From JACCZZ01 sp044227805 (lineage in GTDB: Bacteria; Bacteroidota; Bacteroidia; Chitinophagales; UBA10324), in contig JBGAWA010000139.1 of assembly GCA_044227805.1 (NCBI GenBank), positions 1 through 6,338 of the forward strand: 6,338 nucleotides of DNA, given 5' to 3'. A program made the position numbers and the translations under genes. Positions 1 through 4,925 of the stretch are shown here, in pieces. Numbering within the stretch: position 1 is the first letter of the stretch; the number at the start of each line of letters is the position of its first letter. The notes below the pieces were generated by a model. The model made no database searches. It had not been told where the DNA came from and saw only the letters and a list, made by a program, of their open reading frames with translations.

Positions 1-672
1 GATGAAACATCCACGGCACGCTATGTTGCCAATGGTAATTTCTGGTACGACGCTTTTAATACAGCCATACAGCTCGATTCATCCGGCAATATTCCGTTCT
101 ATCATAAATCGAAACTGGTTCCCGGTGTAGAACAGATGCCGTATCCTCAACTTTTTAAATTCCTGGAGCCGCTTGCCATTCAGATGGGTGGCATCAGCGG
201 CAGTTTAGGCAAGCAGGAGCATCGTGAGGTGTTTCACAGCGAAGATTCCACCCGTGTAGGGCCCATGATCTGTTATGAATCCATCTATGGAGAATATACA
301 GGTGAATATGTACGGCGTGGCGGCAATTTGCTGTTTATCATAACGAATGATGGCTGGTGGGGAAATACCGCCGGCTATAAGCAACACCTGCAATATGCCA
401 GGCTGCGCGCCGTGGAGACAAGAAGAGATGTGGCGCAGGTTGCGAATACCGGCACCTCTGCATTTATCAATCAGCGTGGCGATGTTTCTCAGGCTACGGC
501 ATGGTGGCAGCCTGCGGCCATAAAATCAACCTTACATGCGAATACAGCAGTAACGTTTTATGTGCGGTATGGCGATTATATTGGCAGAGCCGCCGTGTTG
601 ATGAGCATCTTACTATCGCTGTTTGCCTTTGTGAAACGGTTCCGTAAAAACAAAAAGCAAATAGCAGCATAA
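1..672 (+). CDS. lnt: Apolipoprotein N-acyltransferase, C-terminal part (5' end outside window)
   Basis: Lnt is an inner-membrane enzyme that moves an acyl chain from a phospholipid to the N-terminal cysteine of apolipoproteins, the last step of lipoprotein maturation. The frame is open from base 1, so 223 codons are seen and the N-terminal membrane helices are missing. What remains is the carbon-nitrogen hydrolase (nitrilase-like) domain. The catalytic lysine lies in FYHKSKLVPG (Lys36 of the visible part) and the catalytic cysteine in GPMICYES (Cys91, codon 271-273). The third catalytic residue, a glutamate, would lie upstream of the window. Other family blocks are TNDGWWG, RAVETRRD and QVANTGTS. 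A hydrophobic segment at about residues 196-212, followed by a basic tail (KRFRKNKK), matches the final membrane helix of Lnt. No gene follows closely, so it probably ends its transcription unit. The assignment is firm; a generic carbon-nitrogen hydrolase is less likely because of the C-terminal helix and the LVPG block. Confidence 0.95.
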   Translation, partial: DETSTARYVANGNFWYDAFNTAIQLDSSGNIPFYHKSKLVPGVEQMPYPQLFKFLEPLAIQMGGISGSLGKQEHREVFHSEDSTRVGPMICYESIYGEYTGEYVRRGGNLLFIITNDGWWGNTAGYKQHLQYARLRAVETRRDVAQVANTGTSAFINQRGDVSQATAWWQPAAIKSTLHANTAVTFYVRYGDYIGRAAVLMSILLSLFAFVKRFRKNKKQIAA

Positions 673-763
673 GAAGTTTCATTGATCCGGCATTTCAATG
701 TTTAATACTGCAATCGGCATAGACCATAGCAAGTCTAAGTTGTAGCGAGGCGCAATTTTTCTA

Positions 764-924
764 TTAAACCCGCATTTTGCAGTTCAAAGCGGCAACGGGT
801 TTAACCCCGACGTAGAGCTGCTTAGGGTTTGTGAAACATTTTCTTTTCTTGACAAATTGAGCAAACCCTTAGCAGCTCTAAGTCGCAGCGAAGCGGGATT
901 TTTCCACGGAAAAATCCGGGTTAA
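764..924. repeat. Composite palindromic intergenic element
   Basis: This stretch is bounded by TTAAACCCG at the left (764-772) and CGGGTTAA at the right (917-924), which are inverse complements apart from one extra A. The left end also pairs perfectly over nine bases with CGGGTTTAA at 796-804. Inside are a long inverted repeat (808-885) and a short tight one (896-917). Short ends in inverse orientation around a palindromic, non-coding core of about 160 bases resemble a miniature inverted-repeat element or REP-type cluster, but I see no clear target-site duplication. A structured RNA or a remnant of repeated local duplication would also fit. Confidence 0.4.
808..885. repeat. Long inverted repeat, 24-base arms and 30-base loop
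   Basis: The arms 808-831 and 862-885 are inverse complements at 22 of 24 positions; the mismatches are at the fifth and fifteenth bases of the left arm. The shared core reads AGAGCTGC on the left and GCAGCTCT on the right. The loop 832-861 is AT-rich. It lies 136 bases after the lnt stop and is not followed directly by a T run, so it is not a textbook terminator, although such a long stem could protect or end a transcript. Confidence 0.6.
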
Positions 925-925
925 A
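895..925 (+). repeat. Short palindromic intergenic repeat, copy A
   Basis: A perfect ten-base stem, GGATTTTTCC (896-905) with GGAAAAATCC (908-917) around a two-base loop, is followed by GGGTTAAA. It is the best-preserved of three related sequences in successive gaps; see 1881-1910 and 2630-2660. It ends 76 bases before the start of the downstream phosphatase. A two-base loop is too tight to fold fully as RNA, so the outermost central pairs would open. Confidence 0.55.
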
Positions 926-1000
926 AAATACTGGGTACTTTGTTGTCCTGAAGCCATTGAGGGCAGGTTAGCCTATTACTGAAATAAATTTCTGTCAAAA

Positions 1001-1792
1001 ATGAATCTTGAAATTATATGCCGGCAGGCAGTGGAGATTGCCCGGGAAGCAGGTGCTTTTATGCGGGAGGAAAGAAAGAAATTCGAGCAGTCGAGCGTCG
1101 AAAAAAAAGGTGAGCGTGATCTTGTATCCTATGTGGATGTGACTGCTGAAAAAATGATCGTGCAGGGATTGCGCGCTGCGCTTCCCGGAGCAGGATTTCT
1201 GACGGAAGAGAAAACGGTTGATGACACCGGCGCTGCCCTGAGATGGATCATAGATCCGCTGGACGGAACCACTAATTTCATTCATGGCATTCCGGTGTTT
1301 GCCGTGAGTATTGCCTTGCAGCAAAGTAATGAACTGCTGATCGGTGTTGTATATGAAATAAACCTTGACGAGTGTTTTTATGCCTGGAAAAACGGCGGCG
1401 CTTTTTTGAATGATAGAAAAATTTCTGTCAGCGAAACAAGTTCTGTCAGCAACGCGCTTTGTGCCACCGGTTTTCCATACAGCAATTTCCCGCACATCGA
1501 TCGTTTCTTCCGTACCTTGAAATTCCTGTTTCAAAACAGCCATGGAGTCCGCAGGTTTGGATCAGCGGCGGTGGACATGGTGTATGTCGCCTGCGGCAGA
1601 TTGGATGCCTTTTATGAATACAACCTCAATGCCTGGGATATTGCCGGCGGGGCACTGATTGTTAAGGAGGCAGGAGGACAGGTCTCAGATTTCAGCGGCG
1701 GTGAAAACTATCTGTTCGGGAAAGAGTTGGTGGCCACCAATAAGATAATTCATGCGGCCTTTCTGCATTGCGTAGTGCATCCTTCTCCCTGA
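1001..1792 (+). CDS. Inositol monophosphatase family protein
   Basis: This is a cytoplasmic Mg2+-dependent phosphomonoesterase of the SuhB/inositol monophosphatase family. Members hydrolyse myo-inositol 1-phosphate or related sugar phosphates; some relatives act on 3'-phosphoadenosine 5'-phosphate (CysQ). The full domain is present in 263 residues, the usual length. Metal-binding blocks are complete: VDVTAEK (Asp46), the EE pair at 69-70, DPLDGTTNF (Asp85, Asp88) and WDIAGG (Asp213). The ATG at 1001 gives a standard N-terminus with AVEIAREAGAF, and is preceded by CAAAA rather than a Shine-Dalgarno sequence, as usual in this phylum. Because an APS reductase gene follows, a role in removing sulfur-pathway nucleotides is tempting, but an APS-using pathway makes little PAP. 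The sequence looks more like SuhB-type IMPase than CysQ, so I leave the substrate open. Confidence 0.93.
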   Translation: MNLEIICRQAVEIAREAGAFMREERKKFEQSSVEKKGERDLVSYVDVTAEKMIVQGLRAALPGAGFLTEEKTVDDTGAALRWIIDPLDGTTNFIHGIPVFAVSIALQQSNELLIGVVYEINLDECFYAWKNGGAFLNDRKISVSETSSVSNALCATGFPYSNFPHIDRFFRTLKFLFQNSHGVRRFGSAAVDMVYVACGRLDAFYEYNLNAWDIAGGALIVKEAGGQVSDFSGGENYLFGKELVATNKIIHAAFLHCVVHPSP

Positions 1793-1849
1793 GCTGCGTT
1801 CTGGCAAGTTTATCCCGGCAGATCCTCCCTTCCGTCCATGCGGATGAAC

Positions 1850-1857
1850 TATATTTG
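1850..1857 (+). promoter_or_regulatory. Candidate Bacteroidota -7 box for the APS reductase gene
   Basis: TATATTTG matches the Bacteroidota sigma-ABfr -7 consensus TAnnTTTG exactly. Transcription would begin at roughly 1864, leaving a leader of about 80 bases before the ATG at 1946. No clear TTTG-type -33 box is visible at the expected distance upstream, so the call rests on the -7 box and position. Confidence 0.45.
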
Positions 1858-1865
1858 AACACACA

Positions 1866-1894
1866 TTTTACAGTTCGACACGAATTTTTACAGT
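1866..1894 (+). promoter_or_regulatory. Spaced direct repeat TTTTACAGT, candidate regulator site
   Basis: TTTTACAGT occurs at 1866-1874 and again at 1886-1894, exactly 20 bases apart, or about two helical turns. The pair lies just downstream of the candidate -7 box and before the APS reductase start, where a bound repressor could block transcription. A near copy, TTTTGCAGT, sits at 775-783 in the gap before the phosphatase, so the motif may instead belong to the dispersed intergenic repeat. Both readings are inference. Confidence 0.3.
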
Positions 1895-1910
1895 GGAAAA
1901 TCCGGGTTGA
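1881..1910 (+). repeat. Short palindromic intergenic repeat, copy B (degenerate)
   Basis: GAATTTTTACAGTGGAAAA followed by TCCGGGTTGA aligns with copy A at 895-925. The right half (GGAAAA-TCCGGGTT) is almost identical, while the left arm has lost several pairing bases, leaving only an imperfect stem. It ends 35 bases before the APS reductase start. The sequence just before it, CATTTTACAGTTC (1864-1876), also matches the first gap (773-785) at 12 of 13 bases, so the similarity extends beyond the palindrome. Confidence 0.45.
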
Positions 1911-1945
1911 TTACAAATCATTGATGAACTTTTTATCTGCAGCAC

Positions 1946-2605
1946 ATGGAGTTCGGTGACATCAGGGATAAAATCACGGCCTACCGGGAAAGTGGACTTA
2001 AAATGTTCACCACCTCATCTTTTCAGACGCATAGTCTGGTCCTGCTGCACATCATCAGCCGTATCGATACATCTGTTCCGGTCTTCTTTATTCATACAGG
2101 CTATCATTTTCCGGAAACAGTTGCTTTCAAAGACCACATTGCGAATATGTTTGGCCTGGATGTGCGCAATGTTTTTCCGCTTACACCCAAGAGTATGCAG
2201 AAGGATGCCGGCGGAAAATTATTGTTTGCCTCCGATCCTGATTACTGCTGTTATCTGAACAAGACACAGCCTTTGGAGCCTGTTCTCGCTGCGCATGATG
2301 TCTGGATTAATGGCGTGCGTGGCGATCAAAGTGATGTAAGAAAGCGTTTCAAGACGGAAGAGCCCGCGCCTTTCAATACCATCCGCTTTCACCCGATGCT
2401 TGACTGGTCGCCGAAGATGATTTATGCTTACCGAAAAGAATACAATATCCCTCATCATCCTTTGGAAGACAAAGGATATTTCAGCATCGGCTGCGAACCC
2501 TGCACCCGTAAAATGGAAATGGAAACCGGTTCACGGGAAGGAAGATGGTTTGGATTGAAGAAGACTGAATGTGGATTGAATACTGATCTCGTAGGGAATA
2601 AATAA
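1946..2605 (+). CDS. cysH: Assimilatory APS reductase (CysH family, 4Fe-4S type)
   Basis: This cytoplasmic enzyme reduces adenylyl sulfate to sulfite and AMP, normally using thioredoxin, in sulfate assimilation for cysteine synthesis. The 219-residue protein has the PP-loop-like nucleotide-binding block TTSSFQTHS (residues 22-30), then IHTGYHFPET and GVRGDQSDVRKRF. Two cysteine pairs, Cys101-Cys102 in DYCCYLNKTQP and Cys183/Cys186 in GCEPCTR, form the CC...CxxC set that binds a 4Fe-4S cluster and marks APS rather than PAPS specificity. The catalytic cysteine is Cys209 in KTECGLN. This motif is usually ECGLH, so the last residue is changed from His to Asn. The ATG at 1946 gives a compact N-terminus (MEFGDIRDKI) as I recall from Bacteroidota homologues. 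A candidate promoter lies at 1850. No other sulfur-assimilation gene is in view, so it does not form a visible cys operon here. Confidence 0.92.
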   Translation: MEFGDIRDKITAYRESGLKMFTTSSFQTHSLVLLHIISRIDTSVPVFFIHTGYHFPETVAFKDHIANMFGLDVRNVFPLTPKSMQKDAGGKLLFASDPDYCCYLNKTQPLEPVLAAHDVWINGVRGDQSDVRKRFKTEEPAPFNTIRFHPMLDWSPKMIYAYRKEYNIPHHPLEDKGYFSIGCEPCTRKMEMETGSREGRWFGLKKTECGLNTDLVGNK

Positions 2606-2617
2606 GCAGAAATCTGC
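2606..2617 (+). other. Small hairpin right after the cysH stop
   Basis: GCAGA and TCTGC form a five-base perfect stem around AA, beginning with the base after the TAA. It has no T run of its own, though TTTTT occurs at 2635-2639 within the next hairpin. It may help protect or end the cysH transcript; weak evidence. Confidence 0.25.
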
Positions 2618-2629
2618 AGCGTAATACGG

Positions 2630-2660
2630 AAGGATTTTTCAATGGAAGAATCCGAGTTGA
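2630..2660 (+). repeat. Short palindromic intergenic repeat, copy C
   Basis: GGATTTTTC (2632-2640) pairs with GAAGAATCC (2645-2653) over nine positions including one G-U, with loop AATG, and is followed by GAGTTGA. It aligns with copies A (895-925) and B (1881-1910): same order, orientation and trailing GTTGA. It also has GCAGCG a few bases upstream (2616-2621), as copy A does (885-890). It lies 26 bases after the cysH stop, so a role in ending or stabilising that transcript is possible. Confidence 0.5.
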
Positions 2661-2684
2661 AGAACTACGGTCATCCATAGTTCT
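2661..2684 (+). other. Hairpin between cysH and the DedA gene
   Basis: AGAACTACGG (2661-2670) and CCATAGTTCT (2675-2684) form a ten-position stem with one mismatch around TCAT. It follows directly on repeat copy C. There is no T run after it (CCCTGCC follows), so it is not a canonical intrinsic terminator. Together with the two hairpins before it, it fills most of the gap between the cysH stop and the DedA promoter box. Confidence 0.4.
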
Positions 2685-2714
2685 CCCTGCCTCCATCACT
2701 CTTGAATATTTAAA

Positions 2715-2722
2715 TACCTTTG
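2715..2722 (+). promoter_or_regulatory. Candidate Bacteroidota -7 box for the DedA gene
   Basis: TACCTTTG, followed by CCC, is an exact match to TAnnTTTG and resembles the common TAnnTTTGC form in this phylum. It lies 17 bases before the ATG at 2740, so the mRNA would have a leader of only about 10 bases, which is acceptable where translation does not depend on a Shine-Dalgarno sequence. No convincing -33 box is seen upstream. Confidence 0.55.
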
Positions 2723-2739
2723 CCCGAAATTTTTAATGC

Positions 2740-3393
2740 ATGGAGCTGATTCATTCGCTGATTGATTTTATTCTGCACATCGATCAGCACTTAACGGTGC
2801 TGGTTTCCGAATATGGAACACTGACTTTCCTGATTCTTTTTGCCATAATTTTTTGTGAAACAGGGTTGGTGGTAACACCCTTCCTGCCAGGTGACTCATT
2901 GTTGTTTGCAGCCGGCGCCATTGCCGCCCTGGATGGCAGCGGACTGAATGTACACCTGCTGGTAGTGCTGATGATCATTGCAGCGTTCACGGGCAACTTG
3001 TTAAATTATTCTGTCGGTCGGTATATCGGACCCAGGGTATTTGAAGGGAATTACCGGTTTATCAAAAAGGAATACCTCGACCGCACAAAAAAATTCTTCG
3101 ATAACTATGGTTCCATGACCATTGTTTACACACGGTTTGCACCAATCCTGCGCACTTTTGCACCTTTCATTGCCGGTGTTGGTCAAATGAAATATCCCAG
3201 GTTTATGCTCTACAATTTTATTGGTGGGGTGTTATGGGTGGTTATTTTCACCTATGCCGGTTACTATTTCGGCAACCTGCCGTTCGTTCAGCAAAACTTT
3301 GAAGTGATTGTATTGGGCATCATTGGCATCTCGCTCATACCTTCCATCTTCCTGTTTTTGAAAACGAAATTTGCGAAGAAGGAAATGCAATGA
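2740..3393 (+). CDS. DedA family membrane protein (VTT domain)
   Basis: This is a polytopic inner-membrane protein of the DedA/SNARE-associated family. Family members act in membrane homeostasis, and some have been shown to flip undecaprenyl phosphate or other phospholipid carriers. At 217 residues it has the usual length. Hydrophobic segments lie at about 27-63 (re-entrant and membrane parts around FCETGLVVTPFLPGDSLL), 71-92, 137-147, 155-178 and 188-208. The residues known to be essential in E. coli YqjA have matches here: Glu40 in FCETG, Asp52 in LPGDS, and Arg132 and Arg138 in YTRFAPILRTFAPFIAG. The C-terminus is basic and cytoplasmic (KTKFAKKEMQ). The start at 2740 fits both the family and the promoter box just upstream. 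It stands alone between cysH and the convergent fumC, so the context does not reveal its substrate. Confidence 0.93.
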   Translation: MELIHSLIDFILHIDQHLTVLVSEYGTLTFLILFAIIFCETGLVVTPFLPGDSLLFAAGAIAALDGSGLNVHLLVVLMIIAAFTGNLLNYSVGRYIGPRVFEGNYRFIKKEYLDRTKKFFDNYGSMTIVYTRFAPILRTFAPFIAGVGQMKYPRFMLYNFIGGVLWVVIFTYAGYYFGNLPFVQQNFEVIVLGIIGISLIPSIFLFLKTKFAKKEMQ

Positions 3394-3404
3394 TTTCCTC
3401 TTTC
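3375..3404. terminator. Possible two-way terminator between convergent genes
   Basis: GAAGAAGGAAAT (3375-3386) and ATTTCCTCTTTC (3393-3404) are inverse complements at 10 of 12 positions around GCAATG. The stem straddles the TGA of the DedA gene and lies just beyond the fumC stop on the other strand, the only place in this 15-base gap where a shared terminator could fit. The stem is AT-rich and lacks a clear T run, so it is a weak candidate. Confidence 0.3.
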
Positions 3405-3408
3405 ATAA

Positions 3409-4809
3409 TTAACCAAGTTTGCCCACCATCTCTTCCGGTTTCACCCATTCCTCAAACTGTTGCGGTGTAACATAGCCCAGCTCGACGGCTGTTTCCTTTA
3501 ATGTTTTATGTTCACGGTGCGCCTTCTGCGCAATCTCTGCGGCTTTGTAATAGCCGATCCTGGTATTTAAAGCTGTTACCAGCATCAGTGAATTATTGAC
3601 GTGTTTCTGAATATTATCATGAAGCGGCTCAATGCCAACAGCGCATTTATCATTAAAAGAAACGCACACATCGCCAATCAAACGGGCTGAGTGCAGGAAG
3701 TTGTAGATCATCATCGGTTTAAAAACATTCAATTCAAAGTGGCCGTTCGCGCCACCGATATTGATCGCCACGTCATTACCCAGCACCTGTGCGGCCACCA
3801 TGGTCATGGCTTCGCATTGGGTAGGGTTCACCTTTCCCGGCATGATGGACGAGCCCGGCTCATTATCCGGTATAAACAATTCGCCGATACCGGCACGCGG
3901 CCCGGAAGAAAGCATCCTGATATCATTTCCGATTTTCATCAGGCTCACCGCAACGGTTTTCAGGGCACCATGTGTCTCTACCACCGCATCATGCGCCGCC
4001 AGAGATTCAAATTTATTCTCGGCGGAGACGAATGGCAAACCCGTGATTTCGGCAATCTGCGCTGCCACTTTCACATCATATCCTGCCGGTGCATTCAATC
4101 CTGTGCCCACTGCCGTACCGCCCAAAGCGAGTTCTGCCAGGTGAGGCAATGTATTTTCAATAGCCCTGATGCCATGATTCAACTGCGATACATAACCGGA
4201 AAGCTCCTGCCCAACCGTCAAAGGTGTTGCATCCATAAAGTGGGTTCTTCCAATCTTCACTACCTGCATAAATTCTTTTGCTTTGAAAGCCAGCGTATCG
4301 CTGAGTTTACGCAGTCCGGGTAAGGTGGTATCAACTAGAATACGATAGGCGGCAATATGCATGGCCGTAGGAAAGGTGTCATTGGAAGATTGTGATTTGT
4401 TGACATCATCATTCGGATTCAGCACTTTCTTTTCATCAGTAAGCTTACCGCCATTCAGCACATGAGCGCGATACGCAATCACTTCATTCATATTCATATT
4501 GCTTTGCGTACCGCTTCCGGTTTGCCATACCACCAATGGAAACTGGTCATCTAATTTTCCTTCCAGTATCTCATCACACACTTTTCCGATCAGGTCACTT
4601 TTTTCTTTGGGCAAAACGCCCAATTCCAGGTTGGTGAGTGCCGCCGCCTTCTTCAGGTAAGCAAATGCACGGATGATTTCTTTGGGCATCCTGTTGATGT
4701 CCTGTGCGATTTTGAAGTTTTCTGTTGATCGTTGTGTCTGTGCACCCCAATATTTATCCGCCGGAACATTAACCTGTCCCATGGTATCCTTTTCAATCCT
4801 GAATTCCAT
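3409..4809 (-). CDS. fumC: Fumarate hydratase, class II
   Basis: FumC is a soluble, iron-free homotetramer that interconverts fumarate and (S)-malate in the TCA cycle. From the chosen start it has 466 residues, matching the family's usual 460-467. Family blocks in order are FRIEKDTMG with PADKYWGAQTQRS at the N-terminus, TGSGTQSNMNMNE (97-109), SSNDTFPTAMHIA (141-153), GRTHFMDATPLTVGQE (188-203, catalytic His190), GGTAVGTGLN and GSSIMPGKVNP (319-329, catalytic serine in the SS pair at 320-321). These separate it from aspartase and argininosuccinate lyase. The frame extends upstream to an ATG at 4842, adding MKLFNFTKKSM, but homologues as I know them begin near M-x-F-R-I-E-K-D, so I favour the ATG at 4809 (or the adjacent one at 4812), which follows an A-rich stretch. 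It is convergent with the DedA gene and divergent from the secreted protein gene. Confidence 0.96.
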   Translation of the reverse strand: MEFRIEKDTMGQVNVPADKYWGAQTQRSTENFKIAQDINRMPKEIIRAFAYLKKAAALTNLELGVLPKEKSDLIGKVCDEILEGKLDDQFPLVVWQTGSGTQSNMNMNEVIAYRAHVLNGGKLTDEKKVLNPNDDVNKSQSSNDTFPTAMHIAAYRILVDTTLPGLRKLSDTLAFKAKEFMQVVKIGRTHFMDATPLTVGQELSGYVSQLNHGIRAIENTLPHLAELALGGTAVGTGLNAPAGYDVKVAAQIAEITGLPFVSAENKFESLAAHDAVVETHGALKTVAVSLMKIGNDIRMLSSGPRAGIGELFIPDNEPGSSIMPGKVNPTQCEAMTMVAAQVLGNDVAINIGGANGHFELNVFKPMMIYNFLHSARLIGDVCVSFNDKCAVGIEPLHDNIQKHVNNSLMLVTALNTRIGYYKAAEIAQKAHREHKTLKETAVELGYVTPQQFEEWVKPEEMVGKLG

Positions 4810-4823
4810 CATCGATTTTTTTG

Positions 4824-4831
4824 TAAAATTA
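4824..4831 (-). promoter_or_regulatory. Weak -7 box candidate for fumC
   Basis: Read on the - strand, TAATTTTA matches TAnnTTTG at all but the last position. It lies 11 bases upstream of the ATG at 4812. If it is real, transcription would begin downstream of the alternative ATG at 4842 and so exclude that start. One mismatch in such an AT-rich stretch could be chance. Confidence 0.2.
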
Positions 4832-4874
4832 AACAGTTTCATTTTGAAGCATAGCTTCCGCTAATTATCAATGG

Positions 4875-4922
4875 ATGAAACAGTGGATCATCCTGCGAGT
4901 GCCTGTAATTCTTTACTTTTAA
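4875..4922 (+). other. 15-codon hydrophobic ORF in frame before the secreted protein
   Basis: An ATG at 4875 opens MKQWIILRVPVILYF and stops at TAA 4920-4922. It is in the same frame as the following large gene, whose GTG start is only three bases beyond the stop. The peptide, with a lysine near its start and a hydrophobic run, looks like the beginning of a signal peptide. It may be a short leader ORF, a former start of the downstream gene cut by a stop, or chance. It overlaps a six-base inverted repeat (GGATGA 4873-4878, TCATCC 4888-4893). Confidence 0.25.
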
Positions 4923-4925
4923 GCA

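Larger units (their letters stand above)
673..1000. other. 328-base non-coding gap rich in repeats
   Basis: No plausible reading frame covers this gap on either strand. It holds three consecutive inverted repeats (arms 764-772/796-804, 808-831/862-885 and 896-905/908-917). It also holds an imperfect 29-base direct repeat (734-762 and 877-905, 23 of 29 positions identical by my alignment). I found no exact TAnnTTTG promoter box for the downstream phosphatase; the nearest, TACTTTG at 936-942, is one base short. It is the largest gap in the window. Confidence 0.8.

Noticed and set aside
808..885. Intrinsic terminator of lnt
   Set aside because: The stem is long but has a 30-base loop, begins 136 bases after the stop, and lacks a T run right after it. 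I list it as an inverted repeat instead.
734..905. CRISPR array
   Set aside because: There are only two diverged direct repeats 143 bases apart, with no regular spacers and no cas genes.
995..1543. 182-codon open frame on the - strand over the phosphatase gene
   Set aside because: The + strand encodes a complete inositol-monophosphatase domain with all metal-binding motifs; the antisense frame has no recognisable features.
1768..1959. 63-codon + frame bridging the phosphatase end and the cysH start
   Set aside because: It overlaps both genes, runs through repeat copy B and the candidate promoter, and its translation shows no coherent domain.
1001..2605. Phosphatase and cysH as a sulfur-assimilation operon (CysQ plus CysH)
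   Set aside because: The gap is 153 bases with its own candidate promoter, the reductase is the APS type that produces AMP rather than PAP, and the phosphatase looks SuhB-like. Coupling is not supported.
2481..2699. 72-codon - strand frame across the cysH end and the gap after it
   Set aside because: It is antisense to the conserved C-terminus of cysH and spans the palindromic repeats; a shadow frame.
3691..4323. Long open frame of 210 codons on the + strand opposite fumC, plus 3761-4144 in another frame
   Set aside because: Both lie wholly antisense to a fully conserved fumarase. The translations resemble no family I know and are rich in His, Arg and Cys as expected of shadow frames.
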